Shown here one piece after another: positions 52,851 to 64,000 of a stretch of 64,000 bases of DNA. Position 1 is the stretch's first letter; the number at the start of each line of letters is the position of its first letter. The notes below the pieces were generated by a model. That model did no database searches. It was not told the origin of the DNA and saw nothing but the letters and a program-made list of their open reading frames with translations. The position numbers and the translations under genes are program-made. Source of the DNA: Sphaerulina vaccinii (taxonomy: Eukaryota; Ascomycota; Dothideomycetes; Mycosphaerellales; Mycosphaerellaceae); NCBI GenBank assembly GCA_022570795.1, contig JAKUDP010000025.1, forward strand, positions 945,001 through 1,009,000, written 5' to 3'.

Positions 52851-54512
52851 ATGGCGAAATCACTCCCCTTCAAGGTATGGCTGCACATGAGATGTGGCGA
52901 TTGAACACTGAACTGATAAGTGCTGCAGTTGAACAACCCAGAGCTGTTCCGTGACCAAGCTCTGTCCGGCGGTAGCTGGGTTGAAGCGAAATCTGGCAAA
53001 CGATTCGATGTTTATGGTATGTTTCATGCCCCTTCGACAGCATTATGGCTTTCTTGCTGACTATTCAGATCCTGGCAATGGCAAAGTGTGGGCTACAGCA
53101 CCAGACTGTGGTCCAGACGATGTAGACACAGCTGTCACAGCGGCACACGAGGCCTTCCAGGAATACAAGAAGGTCAACCCAAGGATCCGAGCACAATGTA
53201 TGTTGAAGTGGGACCAACTGATCCGCGAAAGCCGAGACGACTTGGCCCAGATCGTGACATACGAGACTGGTAAACCACTGTTCGAGTCGCAAGGCGAGCT
53301 GGACTATGCTCTCGGTTTCACTTGGTGGTTCGCAGGCGAGGCGGAGAGAGTTCAGGGCACCGTGCAGACACCAGCGGCACCAAACAGGCGTGTGTTCACA
53401 GTCAAACAGCCCATTGGTGTAGCAGTGGCTCTCGTGCCATGGAACTTCCCAATTGCCATGATTCTTCGCAAGGCTGGTGCAGCTTTGGCAGCTGGTTGCA
53501 CAATGATTGTCAAGCCTTCACCAGAGACCCCATTCTCCGTCGCGGCGTTGGCATATCTGGCTGAGAAGGCAGGCTTTCCAAAGGGTGTCTTCTCTGTGCT
53601 GCAGACCAGTCTGGAGACGACTCCAGCGCTCAGTGAAGCTCTCTGCCGACATGCTCTCGTCAAGAAGGTGACCTTCACTGGCAGCACGAGAGTCGGCAAG
53701 CTCGTTGCGAAGATTTGTTCCGACGGGCTGAAGAAGTGCACACTTGAGCTGGGTGGTAACTGCCCATTCCTGGTCTTCGATGATGCGGATCTCGAGGCCG
53801 CTGCAACGCGTGAGTGAGCATATTGCTGTCCTGTCCAAATACCTGCTAATTCGTTCATGCAGAACTCATGGCGTTGAAATGGCGCCACGCCGGCCAAGCA
53901 TGTATTACCGCCAACCGCGTCTACGTTCAGAAAGGCGTGTATGACAAGTTCGCCGAAATCCTCGCGAAAAAGACGGCAGAGTTGAAGGTTGGCCACGGTT
54001 CCGACTCTAAGACAACCATGGGTCCAGTAACGACTGAGCGCAGTCTCGATAAAGCCCTCGCGCAGGTGGAGGATGCCTCGAAGCAGGGCGGAAAGATCAT
54101 TCTGGGAGGCAAGAAGCTCCAGGGCACTTCTGGATATGATGGATACTTCTTCGAGCCAACCATCATCACTGGCGCCAAGGAGGGCATGCAAATCGCGTGC
54201 GAGGAGACCTTTGCACCTGTCATGGCGCTCTTCGAGTTCGACACCGAGGAGGAGGCTGTGCGAAGAGCTAACGACACCAGTATGGGCCTTGCCAGCTACT
54301 TCTTCACCAAGAACATTGACCGCACCTGGCGGCTGTTGGAGAACCTTGAGGCTGGTATGATTGGTATGAACACCGGTAATGCTTCCGCAGCAGAGTCGCC
54401 TTTCGGTGGAATCAAGGAGTCCGGCTATGGCAAAGAGTCAGGCAAAGACGTGGCCATTGCCGAGTACATGATTACCAAGACTGGCACGCTCACTCTTGAC
54501 GGCCAGTACTAG
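52851..54512 (+). CDS. UGA2: Succinate-semialdehyde dehydrogenase
   Basis: Exons 52851-52874, 52929-53016, 53069-53809 and 53863-54512 encode 500 aa. The enzyme oxidises succinate semialdehyde to succinate, the last step of GABA breakdown. Aldehyde dehydrogenase marks are VPWNFPIAMILRKAGAALAA, the NAD site FTGSTRVGK, the general-base Glu in LELGGNCPF and the nucleophile Cys in GQACITANRVYVQ. The C-terminal ESPFGGIKESGYGKE is typical of SSADH. No mitochondrial presequence is evident (MAKSLPFKLNNPELFRDQ), so a cytosolic place as in yeast Uga2 is likely. The first exon codes only eight residues. A GABA/choline-type permease lies 4.5 kb downstream. Confidence 0.93.
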
Positions 54513-54762
54513 AAACGAAGTTGTATTGTAAAGCAACCAAATCGCAAGTCGAACATGTATAGTTGCCAACTGAGATTGGAATGTTTCACTTCGATGTTCT
54601 CCTCCTTCCGCAGCAAATGACATATGTCTAGGGTCCCACTACTATTCTTGAGCCATATACCTCCTGGTGTATACGGTCAGTGGTCCACTGACTTCAGTAC
54701 ACCATTCCTGCCAGTTCTTCTCTGAAGCGTGACAGCGTGCCTATCGACCGACGGTACTCAGC

Positions 54763-55737
54763 ATGGCATTTCAGCTCCCGCCTGAGCTCTAGCAAAGGAT
54801 TTTCCGCTTCGCGTGTCTTGATCAGCATGGTGACGAGTCTCGTTGGCTGCAGTTCTGGATGACAGGAAGACATGTATGTCAACTCTGGCGAGCCAACATC
54901 GCTCAGACATACCTAGACGTCTTCCTGAGACATCCAAAGCGCACCGTGATCTCCTTCGACTGCGATTGGGCCTGGATCCTAGATATGAAATGCATGTTCA
55001 CGGTCGAGATGTTCTTCGATCGTCTGGACCCAAACAACAGAGCTAGAGTTGTATTCAAAGAAGGTGAGGAAACAGCTGGCTTCATGCGGAACCCAGATGA
55101 AGAGTACAGGGCAGCGTATGCGCAGACGAAGTATGGCATATAGCGTAACAAAATTGATATGTACACTGGAGTCGAGTCTAATGGGACTAAACAAGAAGGC
55201 GGTAATCCCGACATGGCTCCATATGTCGTATCGATATATGGTGCCTCATTGGACAGCGAGCTCCCAGGCCTCGAATATGATGTGAGCAAGAGGGAGATCA
55301 GCTTCGAATGGGAATCTATGCTCAATGCGTTCTGCATCGAGTACGCTGAGCTGGAAAGGCGTGACCTGTCCAAAGCGAATGATATGATGCCAGCCGCCGA
55401 GAACACGATATCCACGGGAGGCATGACTGCCATCATCGACGTGATGAAGTCCTTTTCGTCCATGGAAAACACAAACTTGCAGGCGTTGCGGCGGCACCGT
55501 ATCAGGAAGCATCTTCTGGAGAAGCTTGGAATAGATGACCCAGAGTATGATCTGATCGATAAGGTTCATGAGAAAGAGCAGCTTATTAGAATCCGATGTG
55601 CCACTGGGGTGGGAGAAGACGAAGAAGACAATATCTCCGACGAAGACGTGATTGGCGATGATTTTGCCAATGAATTTGAGTCAGATGGTGAGGACAGTGC
55701 TCACGAAGGAGAGTCTGAAGGTGACGACGATGCCTGA
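54763..55737 (+). pseudogene. F-box-like protein gene with two in-frame TAG codons
   Basis: One frame runs from ATG 54763 (MAFQLPPEL) to the stop at 55735-55737 except for TAG at 54790-54792 and 55141-55143. The N-terminus reads LPPEL, stop, QRIFRFACLDQHG, an F-box-like start, then WMTGRHVCQLWRANIAQTYL. After the second stop come RNKIDMYTGVESNGTK, a helical part (IRKHLLEKLGIDDPEYDLID) and a strongly acidic tail (EFESDGEDSAHEGESEGDDD). Both stops are followed by C and could come from CAG by one C-to-T change. Alternatives are two introns hiding the stops (no good GT-AG pair seen), or two shorter real genes at 54859-55143 and 55159-55737. Confidence 0.6.
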
Positions 55738-56202
55738 ACGTTTCCGAGCGGAGAGGGTGTATTGGCATGATGCGTCGCCGGTCTTCTGCTCAGTGGTGCT
55801 ATCGTGATGTCAAAAGAGTTGTGCCTGGTGGTCTGGTTCGGCGAGACGAGTGGATGCCTCTTTGCTTCACTTCGCTCAGTCGACCCAATCGAGACGGTAC
55901 AGCGGCCTGATACAGTACGATCAGGAGATGAGCGACGCACGCAAATCGTGCTCCGAGTGATGAAAGTAACCAGATCACTCGTTGACACTATCACCGTCGT
56001 CGCCACGATGCCACGATGTGCGGAGATCAGCAGAGGTGGAGAGACGAACCTGCATAAACAGCATTGTAAGGTTATGATAAACTCAATTGTATCAAAGCTT
56101 TCTCTGGGGTATCTTGGTCCTATTCCAACGCCAAACTGACTGCAAAGCGACATGACAACTCTGTCTCCTCATCTCCCATGGCCACGTTACGACCGGGTCT
56201 GG
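55738..56202. other. Convergent intergenic region
   Basis: 465 bases between the F-box-like frame and the second rhodopsin-domain gene. A 111-codon plus-strand frame near 55804 has no support. Confidence 0.4.
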
Positions 56203-57516
56203 TCATCTCGCAGAAGATATGATCGAGTCTCCTCCTCTGCTTGGCGGCAGCGAATTGAGCCTCTCTGCTCCCTCCACATGCACCTCACATGTCTGTGTCT
56301 GGCGTATAATCATCCTCTTCGAATCATCGCTGCCAGCTGACAGCCGATCGGACCTCACATGCGTGACGTTCTTCCCAAAGTTCAACCGCAAATTGTCCTG
56401 GTCTGCGCCGCTGTTCTGAGTTCCTCCTTTCCCACCACTCTTGTTACTTCTCCTTCCGATCGACTGCAGCGCATACGATCCTCCGCTGCCCTTTCCATAA
56501 CCACTGATCCCTTTCGTATCGAATGTGCCAAAGCCAGTGTTGAAAGCTCCAACGAAGGGCTTCAATGTCGGTATCGTGGCGGATATCAGTCCCCAATGCA
56601 TCTCGATGTTGAGGCAGATGAATGGCACGACTCCGTTCAGCAAAGGTTCGCTCGATCCTAGCATTCCGCCCAGGAAGTGTACCCGGAGTATGGCAACGAC
56701 GATGACTGGTAATCGTAATGCAAAGACAGCAACCACTGTCATCTTTCTTCCGATGTCGGTTTGAAGGTCCCAGACGAGCCACACTGGGAGTGCGAAGAGA
56801 AGCGTCTCGATCAACACATTGAAAGCTGTGATGACTTGCCAGGAGAGTAGAAGGTCCGAGCATTGATCGCCTACGATCTTCCAAGGAGCATACCCAGTGC
56901 ATCGGATGGCCTGGACCAGGAAAGATGTTACGCCCCATAGGCAGGACAAGATGAGCACTCCGTAACAGGCGTACACACGCCTCCGGATGAAGACTATGCG
57001 TGCGAGCAGCAGAGCTACAGTGCACTTGCTCAATGCATTAGTCAGAAGATATAGAAGCTGTGCAGCATACACGGCCTGAACAGTCCATTGTGTTAGTAAT
57101 TTGAGCTGATCAGAGAGCCACAAAACATGAGCCTCACCTTCGATGCTTGTACAACTTGCCGGTCTGTGAGCAGTATCAAGGCCTTGCCAAAGCCCAACGA
57201 GATCGCAGTGGATGATACGACCATCTGTAGGACACCGAAGACCTGTTCGACAGTATATGTTAATCTCCATCTGCCCCACCCTCCAGGTAATAACACGCTG
57301 TCATACCGTAGCCACTGAGCATACTATATCATCCATTCCAAAGGGTCCGCTGACTGTGGCTCTCATATATACTCTGACTCCGAAGCAAAGTACGACCCAA
57401 GTTGCCATGAGCGTACATATCGTCAAAGCAATTCCACCATGATCTTGATCCGTCGTTATGAAGTTCCTTGGGCCAGAGTCCATGTCCGGCAGAACTGGCA
57501 GCTCTGACGCAGACAT
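56203..57516 (-). CDS. Rhodopsin-domain (Pth11-like) membrane protein 2
   Basis: Exons 57516-57307, 57242-57138 and 57075-56203 encode 395 aa. Seven hydrophobic helices are visible: GIALTICTLMATWVVLCFGV, then the GPFGMDDIVCSVATVFGVLQ segment formed by splicing, AVYAAQLLYLLTNALSKCTV, VYACYGVLILSCLWGVTSFL, the LLLSWQVITAFNVLIETLLF pair and ICLNIEMHWGLISATIPTLK. The order fits the fungal rhodopsin/SAT4 family, and the C-terminal tail is Gly/Ser-rich. It is only distantly similar to the copy at 48793, so they are separate family members, not a recent duplication. Role as a surface sensor is inferred from the family. Confidence 0.88.
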
Positions 57517-59004
57517 GGCTGCGTTAGCACTGCTATCGAAGCAGTAGTACCTTCTTCTCCAGCTCCAGGTCTGTGCTTGTTGGCAGATTGTCTGCGATTC
57601 CAGAAAGTCGAAGTCTCAAAACAGAGATGTAAGCTCGGTCTTCAAAGTGTCTTGCCGACTTGCTTGCACTTCTCCCACGGCACTCGGTGTAATAGCTAGC
57701 CATCGTAAGCATTGGGCAAGTTGATGTAGCCAAGATGCTGTGCCTCTGGTTCAACGATACAAGGGTGCACCGTCTAACGGCGCATGTTGCAGATCCCGAG
57801 TCACGATGTCGAGATAAGTCGTGAAGGTTTCTCTTCATTCTTCATCGTAATCCTGGCGGGACAACTCGTTTTGCAGCTCAAGCGTCTTGATTATATGATG
57901 GCGCGTTGCAAATTCGAGCTTGGAAGCCAGCTCCCCTGGTATCGCGATATTCTGCCGATGCCCAGCGTGCAACTTGGAAGTCTTGAGCCTGTCGGCTGAT
58001 AGGGAAGAAGATACGCTAGCTTGGGTGACAGCAGTGGTAGACAGATCCTTCGCGCGAGCAGGACATTCAGCCACCAAAGTCTCACCTCATCAGCCTGATC
58101 GAAGTGCGAGGCGTCCACGAATCAATACTGTCCACATGTTTCGTGAGACGAATTTGGAATAGCTGCGCCGTGGTACCTGAAGAGAACACTGCAAGCACAG
58201 CATTGGCCAGTGTGTTACTCCATATGTGGGATCGTGCGGAGTGCGAAAGGTGGGTGAAGAAGCACGAAGCACGAAGTTGTGCTCCAGCAACTCCACATCG
58301 GATTGGTTCGGCGTGCATGAGAAGGGAGCGTTTTTAAGCTTCAATTGCCGGGATTGTGGCGTATGCAGAGCACGACTTCGAATCTTGACACGACATCAGC
58401 CAGACGGTGCCAGACTGTACCAGACTCGTCAACAACAACGTACCGACGAAGCTGTGTGGCGGTCTCACATCGCGTTTCCAGCCTTTCGTGTAAATGCTAC
58501 CGAGCAGCTTTCCATCATTAGAGGCTTGAGAGCCTTCATGATAGGCGCAATCATTATTGCATAAGGGAAGTCGTGAGTCGAGTGGATATGGAGCGGAACC
58601 CGGCATACCACTTGGAGAGGTATCGCTCCAGGTTGAACAGCGGAAGTGGCTTGTGGTCGCCTCGGATGTGCAACCCTGGTATGTACAGTCCCTGCAGAGA
58701 CTCCATTTTTTGATGGGCACCGGAAGACGCCTCACGTTAGTACTAATCTCAAGCTATGGTATTGATATGCGAGAGCAGGGTGGACGACTCGGAGTGCTTG
58801 AGACTTCTGGCTTGATCGATCTTCTTTTTCCCGCTGTCTACTAGCAAGCTCATGCGGTGCGTTGCTCGATCACCCGGTGGTATATCCTAGAGCTACGACA
58901 CGTGGGTGAAGGTCCTAGCACGCGCGTGTTCTTCTTCGATTCTTCGCTGGACTTGTCAACGTTCTTCCACTTCGAGAGCTCCTGTCCGTATCCACAAGGC
59001 AGTC
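57517..59004. other. Divergent 1.5-kb intergenic region
   Basis: It lies between the starts of the second rhodopsin-domain gene (minus) and the permease (plus). Short minus-strand frames near 57835-58077 and 58334-58735 look weakly protein-like but lack any family or splice support. Confidence 0.4.
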
Positions 59005-60654
59005 ATGGCACAACGAAATCCATACGATGGCGCCATGGGCAAGGAGGCCACATCGCAGATCACCATGGATGAAGCCATGGACATGGCAGACTTGCCACCA
59101 GAGGAGCAAGGCACGGCTATTGATCGAAAGGATATGCATAGGATGGGAAAGCAGCAGGTATGGGCTGAAGTAGGCCATCGCAGAAGAGCTGTCGCTGACT
59201 AGATCTTGTAGGAGTTCAAGAGGAACTTCTCATTCATTCCCATCTTCGGCTTCGCTGCGGTCCTTATGATGACCTGGGCGTCGGTTCTGTCCTCGGCCAG
59301 TTACGTCCTCCCAAACGGCGGCCTGCCGGCGATGATATGGATTTACGTTGTCACCTTGTTTGGATTCGGCTGTGCAATCCTTTGTATGGCTGAAATGGCC
59401 AGTATGGCTCCAACTTCAGGTGGCCAGTATCACTGGGTGTCTGAGTTCGCTCCAAAGTCTTTCCAGAAGCTCCTCAGTTATCTTGTAGGATGGTTCTGTG
59501 TCCTTGGCTGGCAAGCAGGAATTGCTGGACAATGCTTCACTGTGGCAACCCAGGTCCAAGGTCTGATCATCCTGAACGATGCGGAATATGTTGCGCAGCC
59601 ATGGCACACAGTACTCCTGACGATTGCAACGGCGACCGTGGCGGTGGTCTTCAACACTGCCTTTGCGCGCAAGTTGCCGCTGCTCGAGGGACTGGTGCTC
59701 ATCCTCCTGGTGTGCGGCTTCTTCGCTGTCCTGATCCCACTTTGGATCTTCGCGCCCAGACAACCCAGCTCCGCAGTCTGGACAGAGTTTACCCAAATTG
59801 CGGAATGGCCGAGCATGGGCGTTGCTACGCTTGTCGCCTTTACAGGTCCAATCTACGCCCTTATCGGTCCAGACTCCGCAGTCCATATGGCCGAAGAAGT
59901 GAAGGATGCATCTCGCACGATCCCGCTGGCCATGATCTCGACTCTTGTCCTCAATGGTCTGACAGGACTTGTGATGGCGATCACCTTCGCATACTGCATT
60001 GGCCCAATCGATGCTGCCTTGTTGCCGCAGTACAATTTCGCCTTCATCGGGACGTTCTACAATGCGACCCAATCGCGCGCAGGAGCTACAGTAATGACTT
60101 GTATCATCACCACCTTGACGCTCTGCTCTGCGATCAGTAATGTTGCCACCGCCTCACGACAGATGTTTGCGTTCGCCAGAGATCACGGCCTGCCATTCGC
60201 CAAAGTCTTGAGCTACATCCAACCAGGCTGGGACATCCCGCTCAATGCCGTTGCAGTCTGCTTCGTCTGCACAGCTTTGCTGTCACTTATCAACCTCGGA
60301 AGCATCGTGGCCTTCAACGCAATCCTGTCCATCGGAGTCGTGGCCCTTCTGACGTCGTACTTGACATCGATGGGTTGCATCTTGATCAAGAGGATCCGAG
60401 GCGAGGAGCTTCTACCGCGAAGATTCGATCTCGGTGCTCCGCTGGGCTGGTTCGTCAACATTGTTGGGCTGATCTACATCATCCTGGCGTACATCTTCGC
60501 GTTCTTTCCACTCTATAACCATCCCACAGTGCAGACGATGAACTGGGCGAGCTGCGTATATGGAGGAATTGCTGTGGTGGCCACGTTCTATTACATCTTC
60601 TATGCTCGGCATATCTACGTGCCTCCTGTCAGCAGGCTCGCGAAAGATCTGTAA
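59005..60654 (+). CDS. Amino acid/polyamine permease, GABA/choline type
   Basis: Exons 59005-59157 and 59212-60654 encode 531 aa. This is an APC-superfamily transporter with about twelve membrane helices. The N-terminal cytosolic part is hydrophilic (AMGKEATSQITMDEAMDMAD). The first helix region FSFIPIFGFAAVLMMTWASV and the following MAPTSGGQYHWVSEFAPKSF loop are hallmarks of the fungal Uga4/Hnm1 (GABA/choline) branch. Later marks are GPDSAVHMAEEVKDASRTIP and TASRQMFAFARDHGLPF. The substrate within the branch (GABA, choline, carnitine, amino acids) cannot be told. A loose link with the SSADH gene 4.5 kb away would suit GABA use. Confidence 0.92.
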
Positions 60655-61062
60655 TCATATATACCCCAGATAGTAGTGTAAAACTTCGAGCAATGTTGTG
60701 ATCTCGAATGTCACGAAGTGAGGTTGGACGAAGGCGGAGTCTGTGTAGCGAGAATTCGTTGGTTTCTATTTGGAGCTCACATGGACAGGGATAGAACTAC
60801 ACGGTGCTTAGCGAGAGTAAGAACCATGAATCCGTACACCACGTCTACCACTTGAACATCAATATATGCATGTCGTGGATAAGGTATGTCAACGGCAAGA
60901 AGTACTGGCATCGAGTCGTATCATTACAATTCAGTTCATAGCTAATCATGCACACATTGAATGCGCTCTATCGTATAGACATGCTGGACCATCAAACACC
61001 TTTTCGCTCCTGAACCGGGCTACCCAAAACATCAAGTCAGACCAAGCATGTCTTCGAACATC
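60655..61062. other. Convergent intergenic region
   Basis: 408 bases between the permease and chitin synthase 3' ends. Nothing notable. Confidence 0.45.
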
Positions 61063-64000
61063 TTATCGTCCGAACGTGCTCCCGACACTGCTCGGCGTCC
61101 AGCTACTCGCCTTGCTGCTCATCCAGCTTCCTGTGCTGGACATCCAGCTCGGCATACTCATCTTACTTGACCAACTTCCTCCCGATCGGACAGACTTGCT
61201 CGTACTACCGCCTTTATTGGCCCACTTGAGCTTGCCATCCGCTATCGAGTGGATTGCATTAATGACCAAGAAAGCACTCGAACCGATAGCTCTGAATAAC
61301 GCCAGACATGCCACAGACCACAAGATAAACTTGAGGTAGTAGTTCTGGCCCACGTCTGTATTACCATAGATTTCGGTGATGGCCATGGCAAGAATCGCAT
61401 TGCATGCCATCCAGACAATGACAACGTATGTTCGCACAGCCCGATAGTAATCCTCTTGCATCTGACTTTCGGAAACACCTGGAGTTGGGACTTCGACTCT
61501 GTCTCGCAGGTTGCGAAGAGCCTCATCGTATCCTGAGTCAATGTCGAGTTGCTCGGATGGCATTTCGAGCTCAACCGTACCATTCTTGTTGGTAGTCGCA
61601 ACACCGAGATCCTTCTTCAACACATTGTCTCCCTTCGTGCCCCAAGTGACATCGTGCGCATTGCAGAAAGCGTAGACTTGAAGTGTGGCGATATACGATG
61701 GCAGCAGAGCAAAGTACTGCGCTGAGGAGGTGAACATGTGCCATGGGTCCATGTACATGAAACTCATCAGGAAGTACAAGCCGACGGTAGACAGCGTACT
61801 GACGATAAGATTCGTGAAGACGTTGTTGCCGAAGCCGATCTCTGACCCGTCGGTGAGTTGTCGAGCGACAATGTAAATGGCGGCGAAAGTGTTGTACACC
61901 ATAATGATCGAGAAGATGATGAGGGAAGCCATGAACATTTTGACAGCTCCTTGAGGTCGATTGCCCATCGACAGGATGAATTGCACCATGATCGTCAGGA
62001 CACAGACGTATCGCAGTATGATGAAGATGAAGTTGCCGATCCCATGGCCGAAGGGGTCGACCTTCTTGTCTGCGAGCGATCCGGCAATGAAGTAGAAAGT
62101 CAGGTAGAAGTTTCCGAGCGAGAAGAACGTGAAGAGCAGCTGCACGAACTGATAGACGAATTCGATGTGCAGCAGGATCTTCCGGGCGATTGTGTGGTCC
62201 GTCTTCCAGATCTGTTTAAAGTGCAGCAGTGAGTACACAGCTGCGAAGAAGGCTCCGTTGAGCCATCGACGACGTTGCGATATGAACTCTGGCACCGCGT
62301 CTGGAACATCGGTTTCTCCTGTCGCCTTTCGAACGTATTTGAGGACCCATCTATCGTTGCGTTTCGCGACCAGCTCCCAGCAGAGGATTCGATCTTCGGC
62401 AAGATACATGTTGGCTGTAAACACATCTGCGTCTTGTCCATGCAACGTCTCGCCTTTGAAGTATTGACTGAGAGGACCATGTCCAGTCTCGTCGTTTTGG
62501 AGGGCATGATATCGATACGCACTGAGTGCTCCTGGAAGGACCGTAATGTAGCCAAAGACGGACTCCAAAGGCTTGTCGAGAATGTTCGACATCTTGTACT
62601 CGAAGTTCTGTGAGGCAACCAAAGGATTGATGAGAGCTTTGAGGTATCGACCTTTCGCAGCTTTGATCTCACCGGCTGCACCAGCTACATTCGAGTCGCG
62701 ATCGAAAGCTTTCCATAGGTGATAGAGCGAATCGTCGCCTGGTCTCGTCCCAACATCCAGCAATATACACACGTTCGGGTTCAATGCACGTCCAAAGGCA
62801 TTGAAGAACCAGCGATGACTGTTCAGCTTCTTCGCATTCTTTTCCTTTAGACAAAAGATCACCTGACAAGGCACAATACCCTTCTCAGCACCTTTGAATT
62901 TCAAGTCAGAATCAAGCGAGACTTGCGTGGTGTACTCGTATACGTGAGCAGTCACTTCGCGCTGGTTGACCAAGTTCTTGGCGATTCCAGACTGATAGCA
63001 GCCCATGGCAGCCAGTGCATCAAGCGTTCGTGGATGCACCTTCGAGCGACCATCAGAGATGATGCATACAACGATCTTTTGCCAGCCGTCTTTGCCCCAT
63101 GTTCTCGACTTTGCGCGACTGCAGAAATGTGAAAGGTTCCGCATAACACCATGCATTGTCCGTGTGAAGTCGATTTCGTTCTCGTTGTACATCGTTATGC
63201 AGATCAAAAGCTCTGTTTCTCTTGATGTTGAACCAATGTTCTGTCGCAGCTTGTAGCCTCGATCCACAAAGTCGTTGGGGTCGCAAGTCACAGCTGTGTA
63301 TCTCATATGCGTAAACTCAACATCATCGCGTCTTGGCAGAAATGAGTATAAGATCGTCGGAATCTTGCACTCGAGGATGAGCTCTCCATTGATCAACTTG
63401 ACTTCTTTTCTTGTCATCTGCGCTGGTCGAGCTCCACGTCGCTGGTGCAATCCGTCTGGAGCAGGGCCATACAAGTCATCTTCTTGATCCTTGTCAAACT
63501 CCTTGTCATCCGTAAAGGTCGATTCTGACTGGAAAGTATCCCGCGAGACTGGCCTTGGGCGCTGGGGCTCACTATCACCAGTAGGTGGCCCAAAAGGATC
63601 GGCATTGTCAACATCGATCGGTATCGCTGTCATACCTGGCTCTTTGGGCTCAAGACTGACCATTGAAGGTGGTCTACCGCCAGCAAAGAGTGGTTGTGGT
63701 GGAAGAGGTCTTCTTGGTGAGCCTCCATACGCAGATGATGGCGTTCCAGGTCGGGGGACACCATTAATGTCTGCAGGCTCGTATGGCACGTTCGATGCTG
63801 GCGGCCTTGCATATTCTCGACTCCCTCTAGGTGTAAAAGCTTTCGTTGGACTGGCTGACCCTCGCGAGCTTGGTCTATATGGATCGTAGGCATCATTGGG
63901 AGGTGGCATGCCCGGAGCGCTGTCTAGAACAGACGGCTGTCTCGACAATCTCGAGAAGGAAGGCTGGCTACCTAACGTCGATGTCGGCGCATATGAGCGC
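61063..64000 (-). CDS. Chitin synthase (class I-III type), 5' end outside window
   Basis: This membrane enzyme makes chitin from UDP-GlcNAc. The frame is open to the window edge with no ATG before [10 protein letters not shown], so the true start lies beyond 64000; at least 978 residues are inside. The N-terminal part is a Pro/Ser/Arg-rich disordered region. The catalytic GT2 domain holds [52 protein letters not shown] and the product-site QRRRW (62263-62277). Several membrane helices follow. The class I-III domain order and lack of a myosin motor exclude classes V and VII. After the last helix the tail is Ser/Trp-rich ([20 protein letters not shown]), which is unusual. Exact class is uncertain. 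Confidence 0.95.
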   Translation of the reverse strand, partial: RSYAPTSTLGSQPSFSRLSRQPSVLDSAPGMPPPNDAYDPYRPSSRGSASPTKAFTPRGSREYARPPASNVPYEPADINGVPRPGTPSSAYGGSPRRPLPPQPLFAGGRPPSMVSLEPKEPGMTAIPIDVDNADPFGPPTGDSEPQRPRPVSRDTFQSESTFTDDKEFDKDQEDDLYGPAPDGLHQRRGARPAQMTRKEVKLINGELILECKIPTILYSFLPRRDDVEFTHMRYTAVTCDPNDFVDRGYKLRQNIGSTSRETELLICITMYNENEIDFTRTMHGVMRNLSHFCSRAKSRTWGKDGWQKIVVCIISDGRSKVHPRTLDALAAMGCYQSGIAKNLVNQREVTAHVYEYTTQVSLDSDLKFKGAEKGIVPCQVIFCLKEKNAKKLNSHRWFFNAFGRALNPNVCILLDVGTRPGDDSLYHLWKAFDRDSNVAGAAGEIKAAKGRYLKALINPLVASQNFEYKMSNILDKPLESVFGYITVLPGALSAYRYHALQNDETGHGPLSQYFKGETLHGQDADVFTANMYLAEDRILCWELVAKRNDRWVLKYVRKATGETDVPDAVPEFISQRRRWLNGAFFAAVYSLLHFKQIWKTDHTIARKILLHIEFVYQFVQLLFTFFSLGNFYLTFYFIAGSLADKKVDPFGHGIGNFIFIILRYVCVLTIMVQFILSMGNRPQGAVKMFMASLIIFSIIMVYNTFAAIYIVARQLTDGSEIGFGNNVFTNLIVSTLSTVGLYFLMSFMYMDPWHMFTSSAQYFALLPSYIATLQVYAFCNAHDVTWGTKGDNVLKKDLGVATTNKNGTVELEMPSEQLDIDSGYDEALRNLRDRVEVPTPGVSESQMQEDYYRAVRTYVVIVWMACNAILAMAITEIYGNTDVGQNYYLKFILWSVACLALFRAIGSSAFLVINAIHSIADGKLKWANKGGSTSKSVRSGGSWSSKMSMPSWMSSTGSWMSSKASSWTPSSVGSTFGR

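Noticed and set aside
53810..53862. SSADH intron 3 as a worn-down introner (AAATACCTGCTAATTC resembles GATACTTGCTAACTC)
   Set aside because: Only about 16 nt resemble the element and the length is that of an ordinary intron; too weak to claim.

Overview
The window is nuclear DNA of a filamentous ascomycete, most likely a Dothideomycete of the Mycosphaerellales type. Genes are densely packed on both strands and broken by GT-AG introns, mostly 47-66 nt long. The gene set is typically fungal: chitin synthase, GH71 alpha-1,3-glucanase, rhodopsin-domain (Pth11-like) membrane proteins, a LaeA-like methyltransferase and a sedolisin. Three unusually long introns (112-139 nt) share sequence with one another, as introner-like elements of that group of fungi do. 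The lineage is inferred from these traits; no species is claimed.

Layout. 1-8.8 kb: the end of a secreted sedolisin, valyl-tRNA synthetase with two possible starts (mitochondrial and cytosolic), a tandem array of three small paralogous genes of unknown function, and a conserved membrane protein. 9.4-21 kb: SEH1, ALG7, a secreted GH71 glucanase, a six-exon amidase, a class II aldolase/adducin protein, a small unknown gene and an R3H-domain protein. 21-28.4 kb is gene-poor, holding a LaeA-like methyltransferase and one doubtful three-exon gene. 28.4-41 kb: a TMEM97/Ema19-like protein, AIM41, the nucleoporin Nup157/170, a small secreted protein, a three-RRM protein with the first introner, a 440-bp minisatellite and a penta-EF-hand protein. 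42.5-64 kb: a damaged GH79 gene with two introners, a zinc alcohol dehydrogenase, a lysozyme-like type II membrane protein, two rhodopsin-domain proteins, an alpha/beta hydrolase with an N-terminal extension, succinate-semialdehyde dehydrogenase, an F-box-type pseudogene with two in-frame amber codons, a GABA/choline-type permease and a chitin synthase running off the window end.

Most genes are unrelated housekeeping functions lying side by side. Two groupings may be functional: cell-wall enzymes (GH71, chitin synthase) and GABA use (succinate-semialdehyde dehydrogenase and a GABA/choline-type permease about 4.5 kb apart). No polyketide or peptide synthetase cluster, intact transposon, CRISPR array or convincing tRNA gene was seen.

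The most unusual features are: (a) the three-gene array at 4613-6887, whose middle copy carries a 20-bp tandem duplication that breaks the phase of its first intron; (b) the three related introners, all of length 3n+1 and free of stops in the entering frame; (c) the GH79 gene, which appears to have lost its acid/base exon exactly at an introner.
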